A stretch of 18,327 nucleotides of DNA from WLJO01 sp945889085 (GCA_945889085.1 CAMDBM010000046.1:1-18327); one strand, 5' to 3'. Counted from the first letter of the stretch, positions 8,658 through 15,195 are shown. A program made the numbers and translations. The notes: a model not told the origin generated them from the sequence alone.

Positions 8658-8669
8658 CCGAGCGCTCGG
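8658..8669. promoter_or_regulatory. 12-bp perfect palindrome upstream of the beta-oxidation run, candidate operator
   Basis: CCGAGCGCTCGG is a perfect 12-bp palindrome 16 bases before the acyl-CoA dehydrogenase ATG. Palindromes of this size and composition are common operators of TetR-family regulators of acyl-CoA metabolism. A possible -10, TACTCT (8678-8683), follows it, so a bound regulator would cover the promoter. The TetR-like gene at the end of this run is the obvious candidate regulator, but pairing them is inference. Confidence 0.4.
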
Positions 8670-8685
8670 TCTGTCGGTACTCTTC

Positions 8686-9837
8686 ATGGCCGTGCGCAGC
8701 CTCTACACCGACGACCACGAGGCGTTCCGCGAATCCTTCAGCACCTTCATTCAGAGAGAACTCGCCCCCCACTACCTCGACTGGGAGGAAGCCGGCATTG
8801 CCCCCCGCGAGATCTTCGCCACGGCCGGCCGGTACGGGTTCGTCGGAATGGCTGTCCCCGAGCAGTACGGCGGCGGTGGCACCAAAGACTTCCGCTTCAA
8901 CGCTGTGATCTGCGAAGAGCTCGCCGCAGCGGGGATCAGCGGGGCGGGCCTCGGGCTGACCCTGCACAACGACATCACCACCCCGTACTTCATCGAGTAC
9001 TGCAACGAGGAGCAGGCCCAACGCTGGCTACCGGGCGTTGCGTCCGGCGAACTCATCACGGCCATCGCGATGACCGAGCCGGGCACCGGTTCGGACCTCG
9101 CCAGCATCACCACCACGGCAGTGCGAGACGGCGATCAGTACGTGCTCAACGGCTCGAAGACGTTCATCACGAACGGCATCAACGCGGACCTCGTCATCGT
9201 TGCCTGCAGGACGGACCCGACTGCCAAGCACACGGGGATGTCCCTGCTCGTCGTCGAGCGCGGGATGCACGGATTCGAGCGTGGCCGCAACCTCGACAAG
9301 ATCGGGATGCACAGCCAGGACACCGCCGAGCTGTACTTCAACGATGTGCGCGTCCCGGTTGCCAACCGCCTCGGCGACGAGGGCAAGGCGTTCCACTACC
9401 TCACCGCCAACCTTGCCCAGGAGCGCCTCTCGATCGCAATCACCGGCGTGGCCGCCGCTAGGGCAGCGCTTACCTGGACGGTCGAGTACGTGAAGGAGCG
9501 CAAGGCCTTCGGCCAGTCGATCTCCGCGTTCCAGAACTCCAAGTTCGTCCTCGCCGAGGTGAAGACGAGCGTCGACGGCGCCCAGGCGTACGTGGACCAG
9601 TGCATCCTGAGGCTCAACGAGTCCACACTCAGCCCGTCAGAGGCGGCTGAGGCCAAGTTCTGGTGCACCGAACTGCAGAAGACCGCGGTGGACCGCTGCC
9701 TCCAGTTATTCGGCGGTTACGGCTACATGACCGAGTACCCGATCGCGCGTGCTTACGCAGACGCCCGAGTCACGACGATCTACGGCGGCACGACCGAGGT
9801 CATGAAGGTCATCATCGCCAAGTCGCTCGGCCTCTGA
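8686..9837 (+). CDS. Acyl-CoA dehydrogenase, long-chain (LCAD/IVD-like) type
   Basis: A 383-residue enzyme expected to oxidise an acyl-CoA to the 2-enoyl-CoA. TEPGTGSD begins at residue 130, followed by the conserved KTFITNG. The C-terminal motif is YGGTTEV, lacking the MCAD-type glutamate, while E246 in AQERLSIA sits where LCAD and isovaleryl-CoA dehydrogenase carry their catalytic base. The frame stays open another 30 codons upstream (to 8596), but that extension resembles nothing and would make the protein longer than its family; ATG 8686 or GTG 8692 starts directly at the conserved RSLYTDDHEAFRESF. It heads a run with two crotonase genes (49-base gap), giving dehydrogenation and hydration in one transcript. 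Confidence 0.92.
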   Translation: MAVRSLYTDDHEAFRESFSTFIQRELAPHYLDWEEAGIAPREIFATAGRYGFVGMAVPEQYGGGGTKDFRFNAVICEELAAAGISGAGLGLTLHNDITTPYFIEYCNEEQAQRWLPGVASGELITAIAMTEPGTGSDLASITTTAVRDGDQYVLNGSKTFITNGINADLVIVACRTDPTAKHTGMSLLVVERGMHGFERGRNLDKIGMHSQDTAELYFNDVRVPVANRLGDEGKAFHYLTANLAQERLSIAITGVAAARAALTWTVEYVKERKAFGQSISAFQNSKFVLAEVKTSVDGAQAYVDQCILRLNESTLSPSEAAEAKFWCTELQKTAVDRCLQLFGGYGYMTEYPIARAYADARVTTIYGGTTEVMKVIIAKSLGL

Positions 9838-9886
9838 TCAGGGATCAACCCGGGCGCCCGTCGGCCGCTTCGGCCACAATGGCACC

Positions 9887-10696
9887 ATGTCCGATCTCGT
9901 ACTCAGCGAACGCCGGGGCACTGCTGCCGTCATCACACTGAACCGCCCGGAGGCCCTCAACGCCTTCCCCATGCACATGGTGCGCGAGTTCGAGGTTGCC
10001 GTGCGTGAGGCAGTCGCCGATCCCGGGGTGGTCGGCATCATTGTCACTGGAGCAGGACGTGGGTTCAGTGCGGGGCTCGACATGTCCACGCTCACGAACA
10101 TCGCCGATACAGGCTCCGCTGCGCGGGACCTGCCCGACGAGCAGGCCCTCGCAGGGCTGTTCTCCTTCCTCGTCCAGCAGCCCAAGCCGATCATCGGAGC
10201 GATCAACGGAGTTGCCGCGGGCGGTGGCTTTGTCCTCGCCATGAAGTGCGACCTGCGCTTTGCCTCCACCAACGCATCGTTCATCTCGGTGTTCTCCAAG
10301 CGCGGGCTCATCGCCGAGCACGGCACCACGTGGCTCCTCCCCAAGGCGATCGGCACGGGCGCAGCGCTCGACCTCCTCTGGTCGTCGCGCAAGGTGGACG
10401 CGGACGAGGCACTGGCCCTCGGGCTCGTCCAGCGTGTGGTTGCCCCGGAGCGACTGCTTGACGAGGCCGTGGAGTACGTGGAACTGCTTGCGACGACCGT
10501 CTCGCCCACCTCGATGGCCGAGACGAAACGACTCGTCTACGAGGGTGCCGGCCAGGAGATGGCAGAGGCCTTCCGAGACGCCGACGAGACCACTTGGCGG
10601 CTCATGGACGGCCCCGACGTTGCCGAGGGTGCGGCATCGTTCGTGGAACGACGCCCGCCGAACTTCCCCCGTCTGAGCCAACAAGGAGGCAAGTGA
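9887..10696 (+). CDS. Enoyl-CoA hydratase/isomerase (crotonase) family protein 1
   Basis: A 269-residue crotonase-fold protein. Oxyanion-hole segments are GFSAGLDMS (59-67) and NGVAAGGGF (107-115). The region that holds the two catalytic glutamates of classical hydratases differs: here it reads FSKRGLIAEHGTTWLLPKAIG, leaving E144 and D162 as the only nearby acids. It may therefore be an isomerase or a hydratase with a shifted catalytic set. No Shine-Dalgarno precedes the ATG, but CACAAT ends six bases upstream, so a leaderless internal transcript is possible besides read-through from the dehydrogenase. Its stop overlaps the next start by one base. Confidence 0.88.
   Translation: MSDLVLSERRGTAAVITLNRPEALNAFPMHMVREFEVAVREAVADPGVVGIIVTGAGRGFSAGLDMSTLTNIADTGSAARDLPDEQALAGLFSFLVQQPKPIIGAINGVAAGGGFVLAMKCDLRFASTNASFISVFSKRGLIAEHGTTWLLPKAIGTGAALDLLWSSRKVDADEALALGLVQRVVAPERLLDEAVEYVELLATTVSPTSMAETKRLVYEGAGQEMAEAFRDADETTWRLMDGPDVAEGAASFVERRPPNFPRLSQQGGK
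10683..10689 (+). promoter_or_regulatory. Strong ribosome-binding site that fixes the start of crotonase 2
   Basis: AAGGAGG lies six bases before ATG 10696, inside the last codons of crotonase 1. It shows that translation starts here and not at upstream in-frame ATG 10594, and that the two crotonases are coupled through TGATG. Confidence 0.85.
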
Positions 10697-11475
10697 TGTC
10701 CGGATCATTCGAGGCAATCGCCTGGGAGGTGAGCGACAGTGTCGGGATGCTGTCGTTCAACCGTCCCGAACACTTCAACGGCATGACCAACGGAATGATC
10801 CGCGAGTTCTACGAACTGCTCACCGACGTCGCGAATGACTCCTCCGTTGCAGTCATCATTCTCACCGGAACGGGCAAGGCGTTCTGCCCGGGCGCAGATC
10901 TCAAGCACTATTCGTCCGGTCAAAAAGACGAGCCGCTCCGCGCCGAGAACTTCCTCGTCCCGGTACTGCTCCACGAGATGCCTCAGGTGACGATTGCGGC
11001 GATCAACGGTGCGTGCGCAGGGGCAGGCTTTGGCTATGCGATGGCGTGCGACCTGCGTTACGCCGCCCGGGGCGCAAAGTTGAACACCGCGTTTCTTGAT
11101 GTCGCCGTTGCTGGCGACATGGGCGTTCCGTGGACCCTTCCCCGCATCGTCGGCGCCGGGCGCGCGAGGGAGTTATCCCTCCTGCCGCGCAAGATCGACG
11201 CAGACGAAGCAGCCGGGATGAACCTCGTCAACGCCGTGTTCGAGCCAGATCAGTTGATGAACGAGGTCCGGGATCGGGCCACTCGCATTGCGGAAGCCGC
11301 ACCGCTCGCTCGTCGCGGGATGAAACAGCATTACGTGGAGGCAGAAGGACTCTCCTACCGCGAGTTCATCAACATCGAGACCGAACGCCACATGCGCATC
11401 TCGCAGTCACAGGACACCCAAGAGGCCTTCCTCGCGTTCGTCGAGAAGCGGCGCGCCCGTTACGTCGGACGCTGA
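10696..11475 (+). CDS. Enoyl-CoA hydratase/isomerase (crotonase) family protein 2
   Basis: A 259-residue crotonase paralogue of the previous gene. Oxyanion-hole segments are AFCPGADLK (62-70) and NGACAGAGFGYA (104-115). As in its neighbour, the classical glutamate pair is not at the usual places; D141 in AGDMGVPWTLPRIVG is the nearest acid. Two consecutive crotonases after a dehydrogenase often divide hydration and isomerisation, or act on branched or cyclic intermediates. The start is set by AAGGAGG and the one-base overlap with the preceding stop. Its last 107 bases are overlapped on the other strand by the reading frame of the TetR-like gene. Confidence 0.9.
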   Translation: MSGSFEAIAWEVSDSVGMLSFNRPEHFNGMTNGMIREFYELLTDVANDSSVAVIILTGTGKAFCPGADLKHYSSGQKDEPLRAENFLVPVLLHEMPQVTIAAINGACAGAGFGYAMACDLRYAARGAKLNTAFLDVAVAGDMGVPWTLPRIVGAGRARELSLLPRKIDADEAAGMNLVNAVFEPDQLMNEVRDRATRIAEAAPLARRGMKQHYVEAEGLSYREFINIETERHMRISQSQDTQEAFLAFVEKRRARYVGR

Positions 11476-12073
11476 GCGCCCTCGGTGGGCCCGCTCGGTC
11501 TGGCCGGACAGCCTTTTCCAAGTCGTCGAACCATCCGCCGCTCGTGTGGTGGTCACCGGGTTCCGGGCGGCTGCAACTCGGTGTCGGTGCCGAGGGAACT
11601 GGTTCGAGGAGCGACGTTGCGACCTCGGCGAGAAGTTTGGAATATAGGTCGGCATCAACACGATCATCCGCGCAGTAGCGCAGGATCAGTCCATCGGCAA
11701 GCGCAAGGACGCTGACAACGAACTGTTCGAGGTCGAGTGGGGCCCGCGGTCGATAACCCCAGTAGGCGAGTACCTTGCCGTAGGCGTCGACCGCGGATTG
11801 TTGCAGCGCTCGATCGATCGCGGCCTCCAGCACAGCAAGGCGAGACTCGCTGTTCAGAACGTCACCAGCCGAAAATCCCTCGGTGCGGTAATAGCTCGCG
11901 CGGCACTTTCCTGCGCGCTTCGCGACGTGATCGGGTTTGAACCCCTCTGCAAGGGCGGTTGCACCGGACTCCACGAGGAGGCAGAGCACAGTGTCGAGTA
12001 GCCGCTCGTAGCCGAGGGCGTTGCGGTGCCCGTTGGTCACCGGCGACGCCCGTCTCGCCGAGGCGCCGGGCAT
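11369..12073 (-). CDS. TetR/AcrR-like transcriptional regulator with an odd C-terminal extension
   Basis: A 234-residue frame. Residues 18-65 resemble a TetR N-terminal helical domain, with the helix-turn-helix at FKPDHVAKRAGKCRASYYR (45-63). Residues 80-157 form helices typical of a ligand-binding domain (EQFVVSVLALADGLILRYC). After LLEPVP (about 155-160) the sequence turns into low-complexity Arg/Pro-rich text and runs 107 bases antisense into crotonase 2. A normal TetR would end near residue 160-200, so the natural stop may have been lost by mutation or frameshift. ATG 12073 is chosen because upstream frame is antisense to the toxin-antitoxin genes. It may regulate the adjacent beta-oxidation run; this is inferred from position. 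The helix-turn-helix match is moderate. Confidence 0.65.
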   Translation of the reverse strand: MPGASARRASPVTNGHRNALGYERLLDTVLCLLVESGATALAEGFKPDHVAKRAGKCRASYYRTEGFSAGDVLNSESRLAVLEAAIDRALQQSAVDAYGKVLAYWGYRPRAPLDLEQFVVSVLALADGLILRYCADDRVDADLYSKLLAEVATSLLEPVPSAPTPSCSRPEPGDHHTSGGWFDDLEKAVRPDRAGPPRALSVRRNGRAASRRTRGRPLGCPVTARCACGVRSRC

Positions 12074-12096
12074 CCGGTGCACGGTCGAAGCGCTGG

Positions 12097-12117
12097 CCGA
12101 CTGAGGAGAGGCCGGGA
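12097..12117 (+). repeat. 21-bp direct repeat, left copy, flanking the MazEF-like module
   Basis: This 21-bp block (starting CCGACTGAGG, ending GGCCGGGA) recurs exactly at 12715-12735. After a short mismatch both copies continue with TCGCCAT, so 28 of about 30 positions agree. The left copy ends just before the toxin-antitoxin promoter. Confidence 0.9.
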
Positions 12118-12130
12118 CGTCGCCATGTCT

Positions 12131-12153
12131 ACAGTTCTGTATACTTTCTGTAT
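12131..12153 (+). promoter_or_regulatory. Leaderless promoter and likely autoregulatory operator of the MazEF-like module
   Basis: TATACT (12140-12145) ends six bases before ATG 12152, placing transcription start at the A of the start codon. The 8-mer TTCTGTAT is repeated directly at 12135-12142 and 12146-12153, one helical turn (11 bp) apart, and ACAG/CTGT flank a central GTATAC. Such spaced repeats over the -10 are what a ribbon-helix-helix antitoxin would bind for autoregulation. The stretch is notably AT-rich against its surroundings. Confidence 0.55.
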
Positions 12154-12388
12154 GCGCAGCACAACGATCCGGGTTGATGAGGTGACACACGCCGAACTGC
12201 TCGACCTCGCATCGGCGACTGGGGACTCCCTGATCGACACCGTCCGAGCGGCGGCGCAAGCGCTGCGTCAACAGAGGTTCGCCCAACAGGTCGCCCACGA
12301 GATGAACTCCCTGAGGGAGAACCCAACGGCGTGGAACGACTACCTCGGCGAGGCCGAGGCGACGACGGTTCGCGATGGCGTGGCCTGA
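12152..12388 (+). CDS. Antitoxin of a MazEF/PemIK-type module (ribbon-helix-helix-like)
   Basis: A 78-residue protein opening with RSTTIRVDEVTHAELLDLA, the beta strand plus helix of a ribbon-helix-helix DNA-binding domain, then a helix SLIDTVRAAAQALRQQRF and an acidic C-terminal tail (WNDYLGEAEATTV) of the kind that wraps the toxin. It should neutralise the MazF-like toxin and repress its own promoter. The start at 12152 fits the conserved N-terminus and a leaderless promoter; in-frame ATG 12125 would add nine residues. Its end overlaps the toxin start by 14 bases. The gene lies inside the 21-bp direct repeats, suggesting that it arrived together with its toxin. Confidence 0.85.
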   Translation: MRSTTIRVDEVTHAELLDLASATGDSLIDTVRAAAQALRQQRFAQQVAHEMNSLRENPTAWNDYLGEAEATTVRDGVA

Positions 12389-12713
12389 CGAGATCTGGCT
12401 CGTCGACTTCGGCGTGCCCTTCCCTTCCGAACCTGCACACCGCAGGCCCGCCCTCGTCGTCGGCCCTCCAGCTGCTTTCGGCACGGGCATGCCGTTCGTA
12501 CTCGTGTGTCCGCTCACCACCGTGCACCGTGGCCTCTCGCTGCACCTCGAGCTCGAACCGGAACCGAGCAACGGCTTGAGCGTCACGAGCTACATCCAGT
12601 GCGAGCAGCTGCGGTCGATCGGCACCCATCGCCTTATCGAGCGGCTCGGCGTCATCGACGCCACATCGAGCGCTCATGTGCGGGCAATCGCCCGAACGCT
12701 GCTCGGTCTCTAG
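12375..12713 (+). CDS. MazF/PemK-family endoribonuclease toxin
   Basis: A 112-residue protein with the MazF/PemK barrel pattern: EIWLVDFG at the N-terminus, the RRPALVVG strand (23-30), VLVCPLTTV with the conserved Thr pair (42-50), LSVTSYIQCEQLRSI (68-82; the CEQLR strand is typical) and a C-terminal helix ending in LLGL. MazF toxins cut mRNA, and sometimes tRNA or rRNA, at short specific sequences in the cytoplasm. The canonical conserved arginine and threonine are present, so activity is plausible; cleavage sequence cannot be predicted. The gene overlaps the antitoxin by 14 bases in another frame, ensuring coupled translation, and ends two bases before the right copy of the flanking repeat. 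Confidence 0.88.
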   Translation: MAWPDEIWLVDFGVPFPSEPAHRRPALVVGPPAAFGTGMPFVLVCPLTTVHRGLSLHLELEPEPSNGLSVTSYIQCEQLRSIGTHRLIERLGVIDATSSAHVRAIARTLLGL

Positions 12714-12714
12714 A

Positions 12715-12735
12715 CCGACTGAGGAGAGGCCGGGA
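12715..12735 (+). repeat. 21-bp direct repeat, right copy, flanking the MazEF-like module
   Basis: Exact second copy of the block at 12097-12117, 618 bases downstream, starting one base after the toxin stop codon. GCCGGG (12729-12734) can also pair with CCCGGC (12745-12750) across ten bases and might double as a weak terminator for the toxin transcript. Confidence 0.9.
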
Positions 12736-12788
12736 ATCGCCATCCCCGGCGTGTCACGGTTGCCCCGAGCCGTTGCGTTCGGTTCTGC

Positions 12789-13967
12789 ATGACCATCGCT
12801 CCCGAACGCATCGCTGACGCCCCCTCCCCCTCCGCAACGCCCGCATCCCCCGCCTCCACCGGCATGGACTTCGTGTTGGCTCCCAGCATCAGCGTGGAGT
12901 TCGGTGGCCAGGCGCGCGGTGTACTGCGTTCGGCATTCGTCGCCAAGCAGGCGAGTGGCGAGCACCCATTCGTGCACGAGTTCGATGTGTCGGCACTCGG
13001 CGTCTCGGCACGTGAGCTGATCCCAACAGGCGGCGAGATCCTCGGCATGTCGCAGGACGACCGTGGGCTCGTTGTGCTCGTGGAGACGCGCTTCGGGTGG
13101 CTGCTCCTCATGTCGTCGGCGACGGAGTTCGACGTGTGGGCATCTGCGCGTTCCGAGTTCGAGATGATGGCGCTGGTGAACTCCGTGTGTACCCGTGCAC
13201 CGCGCTCGGACACCAACAGCGAGACCCCCCTCAAGGTGTGGTTCGAGGGAGACGGCTCGGGTTTCGACATGCGCCATCGCGAGTTCGAGATGCCCGTGTG
13301 GAGCGAGATCCGCCAGAACTACCCCGAGCATGTGCGAGCACGCCTTGACGACGTGATGCAGGTGTGCCGGCCGGCATCGGGTGGACGCCTCATCGTGTGG
13401 TACGGCGAGCCCGGTACGGGCAAGACGAACGCCATCCGTGCACTGGCGCGTTCCTGGGCGTCGTGGTGTGAGACGCACTACATCGCAGAACCCGAGCGCT
13501 TCTTCGGCAGTGCGGGGCAGATTGAGCGGGTGCTCACCTCACGCTTCTGGCGGCGAGACGTTGCAGACCTGGACACCAAGCGCGAGTCCGCACCCTCGTG
13601 GAAACTGATCGTGGCAGAGGACACCGACGACCTGTTGGGTGCACCGGGCATCGGCATGGGGCAGGGGGCGCTGGGCCGTTTGTTCAACCTGGCCGACGGC
13701 GTGCTGGGTCAGGGCAGCAACGCTATTTTCCTCATCACCACCAATGCTCCGGTGGAGGTCATGCACCCCGCGCTGCTGCGGCCCGGACGCTGCCTGTCGC
13801 GGCTCGAATTCGGGCGCTTCGGCTCCGAGGATGCACGTGCGTGGCTGCCCGAGGGATTGCGGCAGCGGGTTACCGGGCCCACCACGCTCGCCGAGCTGTT
13901 CGAGATGCGCGGAGACCACCAGCGCATCGTGCACCACGAGCAGACCAAGGTGGGCGGCTACCTGTGA
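12789..13967 (+). CDS. AAA-family ATPase with N-terminal DUF5925-like region
   Basis: A 392-residue protein. Residues 1-25 are Pro/Ala/Ser-rich and probably disordered. Residues about 30-165 form an alpha-beta region resembling DUF5925, and 170-390 an AAA module: Walker A GEPGTGKT (206-213), a Walker B-like strand LIVAEDTDD (273-281) with the acids shifted from the usual DE, sensor 1 LITTNAP, and HPALLRPGRC with probable arginine finger. Streptomyces and relatives carry similar proteins of unknown function. The next gene encodes a YbjN/CesT-like protein 53 bases on, so the two probably act together, perhaps as an ATPase with a client-binding chaperone. The upstream gap to the toxin carries the direct repeat and no clear promoter. 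Activity and targets are unknown. Confidence 0.75.
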   Translation: MTIAPERIADAPSPSATPASPASTGMDFVLAPSISVEFGGQARGVLRSAFVAKQASGEHPFVHEFDVSALGVSARELIPTGGEILGMSQDDRGLVVLVETRFGWLLLMSSATEFDVWASARSEFEMMALVNSVCTRAPRSDTNSETPLKVWFEGDGSGFDMRHREFEMPVWSEIRQNYPEHVRARLDDVMQVCRPASGGRLIVWYGEPGTGKTNAIRALARSWASWCETHYIAEPERFFGSAGQIERVLTSRFWRRDVADLDTKRESAPSWKLIVAEDTDDLLGAPGIGMGQGALGRLFNLADGVLGQGSNAIFLITTNAPVEVMHPALLRPGRCLSRLEFGRFGSEDARAWLPEGLRQRVTGPTTLAELFEMRGDHQRIVHHEQTKVGGYL

Positions 13968-14020
13968 GCCGTAGCTGAGGGGGTGGGCCCCAGAACGCAG
14001 CGCTATGCGAGCATGGGGGC

Positions 14021-14491
14021 ATGTCGCTCCCGCTGGACATCGCTAGGTCGCATCTCGAGACACTCATCGAGCGCCTCACCCGTTCGGAAAAGGCCGTTCC
14101 CGACAAGGAGGGCGACTACCTCGTTGTGACCGAGCGCGCCCAGTTCTTCGCCCGCGTGGACGGCGACGAGCAACCCGTGATCCGTCTGTTCAGCGTGATG
14201 GCGCGGAATATCGACAAGACACCCGAGTTACTCGAGGCGCTGAACTCCATCAACTCACACCTCACGTTCCTGCGCACCATGTGGATCGAGCAACAGGTGC
14301 TCATGGAGGCGGATCTGCTGGCGATGTCCTCAGACATCGGTGACTTCGCGGATGCCTGCCGCAGGGTGGCGCTCACGTCAGATCATTTCGGGCCGGACCT
14401 CATCAAGTCCTTCGGCGGTGAGCCGATGTTCGAGACGAGCAAAGAGGCCGGGTACTCCCCCGAGCCGCCGAACTACTTCGGCTATCTCTGA
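14021..14491 (+). CDS. YbjN / type III secretion chaperone-like (TY-Chap) protein
   Basis: A 156-residue cytoplasmic protein without signal peptide or membrane segments. The order of elements fits the YbjN/CesT chaperone fold: N-terminal helix SHLETLIERL, beta strands around DYLVVTERAQFFARVDG and VIRLFSVMARNI, the helix LLEALNSINSHLTFLRTMWIE, and a C-terminal helix IGDFADACRRVALTSDHFG ending in KSFGGEPMF. Such domains bind peptides or partner proteins. It follows the DUF5925-type AAA ATPase closely with a GGGGG ribosome-binding site before ATG. Partnership with the ATPase is inferred from spacing and orientation. Assignment rests on fold-level pattern, not on catalytic residues. Confidence 0.65.
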   Translation: MSLPLDIARSHLETLIERLTRSEKAVPDKEGDYLVVTERAQFFARVDGDEQPVIRLFSVMARNIDKTPELLEALNSINSHLTFLRTMWIEQQVLMEADLLAMSSDIGDFADACRRVALTSDHFGPDLIKSFGGEPMFETSKEAGYSPEPPNYFGYL

Positions 14492-14496
14492 CGCAA

Positions 14497-14511
14497 CGGC
14501 TACATCAGCCG
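14497..14511. terminator. Short hairpin between convergent genes
   Basis: CGGCT and AGCCG pair around a five-base loop in the 33-base gap between the YbjN-like gene and the nucleotidyltransferase. No T tract is visible; weak terminator at best. Confidence 0.25.
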
Positions 14512-14524
14512 CACCGGGGCTCCG

Positions 14525-15028
14525 TCAGGAGGGTTCGCGCCTGCGCAGTTCGTCGCGCAGCGATTCCAGGTAGGGAAGCGCCATGAGGTCCTTTGGGCGA
14601 TTCGCCGCACGCTTGGAGTCGATGATGTCGTCGAGGGACGCGACGCGCACCGTCAGGCCGTCGGCAACAACCTCGTTGGTGGCGTGAGACTGCCAACCCG
14701 TGTACCCGCCAGCGCTTCCGGCAGGCGTGAACGTGAGGTCCAGATCGCCAAAGTCGGTGACGAGATTGAGCATGTGGGGCATGTTGGCGAGAAACGGCCC
14801 GTCAATCTTTGCCGGCACCGAGTCACCTTCGATTCGGATGCGAGCGTTCATGCGGGTGAGCGCACGGCCGAGCCGATCAAGGTTCGCCGATGCCCGGTCC
14901 GGGATGACGTCCAGATCACGAGTCGTTACAGGCGACCCACGCAGAATGGCCGCAAATCCACCCAGCACTACGTAGTCGACCCCCTCTTCGTTCAACATGC
15001 GGAACATGGCGAACGGGTCGAAGGTCAT
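14525..15028 (-). CDS. MNT/AbiEii-like nucleotidyltransferase (candidate toxin)
   Basis: A 167-residue protein with the minimal nucleotidyltransferase core: helix AMFRMLNEEGVDYVV, the GGFAAILRGS motif (G23-G24), the metal-binding TRDLDV (D38, D40), and a third acidic strand DFGDLDLTF (D95/D97). The C-terminus, VASLDDIIDSKRAANRPKDL, carries the lysines and RPKDL typical of this bacterial family. Relatives include MNT/HEPN, AbiEii and MenT-type enzymes that transfer a nucleotide to tRNA or protein, often as toxins or regulators. Its ATG overlaps the stop of a 56-residue gene by four bases (ATGA), as in toxin-antitoxin operons. All catalytic acids are present, so it is probably active; the target is unknown. 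Confidence 0.8.
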   Translation of the reverse strand: MTFDPFAMFRMLNEEGVDYVVLGGFAAILRGSPVTTRDLDVIPDRASANLDRLGRALTRMNARIRIEGDSVPAKIDGPFLANMPHMLNLVTDFGDLDLTFTPAGSAGGYTGWQSHATNEVVADGLTVRVASLDDIIDSKRAANRPKDLMALPYLESLRDELRRREPS

Positions 15029-15195
15029 GACACTGGTGCTCCTGGAGCAACTCCGGCGCGTTGCTGAACCTCAATGACCATGTTGCAGACCCGAACCATT
15101 TCTGCGGCCCGTTCGGCGACGGTCATCCGCAGCAGTTCGCGGATCTGGCCAACGTCTACGCCCCGGCTGTCCTCGAGCGGCGACGTTGGTTCCAC
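15025..15195 (-). CDS. Small helical protein coupled to the nucleotidyltransferase (candidate antitoxin)
   Basis: A 56-residue reading frame: acidic start (EPTSPLEDSRG), then one long amphipathic stretch, DVGQIRELLRMTVAERAAEM, leading into a VRVCNMVIEVQQ helix and a short loose tail. I do not recognise a named family. Evidence that it is a gene: its TGA overlaps the nucleotidyltransferase ATG by four bases; its GTG start has TACACT exactly six bases upstream, the leaderless spacing seen elsewhere here; and codons are GC-rich in third position. The layout (small helical protein first, nucleotidyltransferase second) matches two-gene toxin-antitoxin modules, so it is a candidate antitoxin or adaptor. 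That role is inferred. Confidence 0.7.
   Translation of the reverse strand: MEPTSPLEDSRGVDVGQIRELLRMTVAERAAEMVRVCNMVIEVQQRAGVAPGAPVS

Noticed and set aside
8596..8685. Thirty-codon N-terminal extension of the second acyl-CoA dehydrogenase
   Set aside because: No family similarity, contains the palindrome, and gives a protein longer than usual; ATG 8686 starts at the conserved region.
7798..9021. Minus-strand frame of 407 codons across the Baeyer-Villiger start and acyl-CoA dehydrogenase
   Set aside because: Covers a divergent promoter region and overlaps two clear genes in another frame; no motifs.
10594..10695. Longer start for crotonase 2
   Set aside because: The extension overlaps the end of crotonase 1, while AAGGAGG at 10683-10689 sits at ideal distance from ATG 10696.
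11737..12001. Plus-strand frames opposite the TetR-like gene
   Set aside because: Arginine-rich products without motifs; the minus strand carries the helix-turn-helix.
12129..13478. Minus-strand open frame of 449 codons opposite the MazEF-like and AAA genes
   Set aside because: Low-complexity His/Arg-rich product spanning two well-supported plus-strand genes and their intergenic repeat; a shadow frame.
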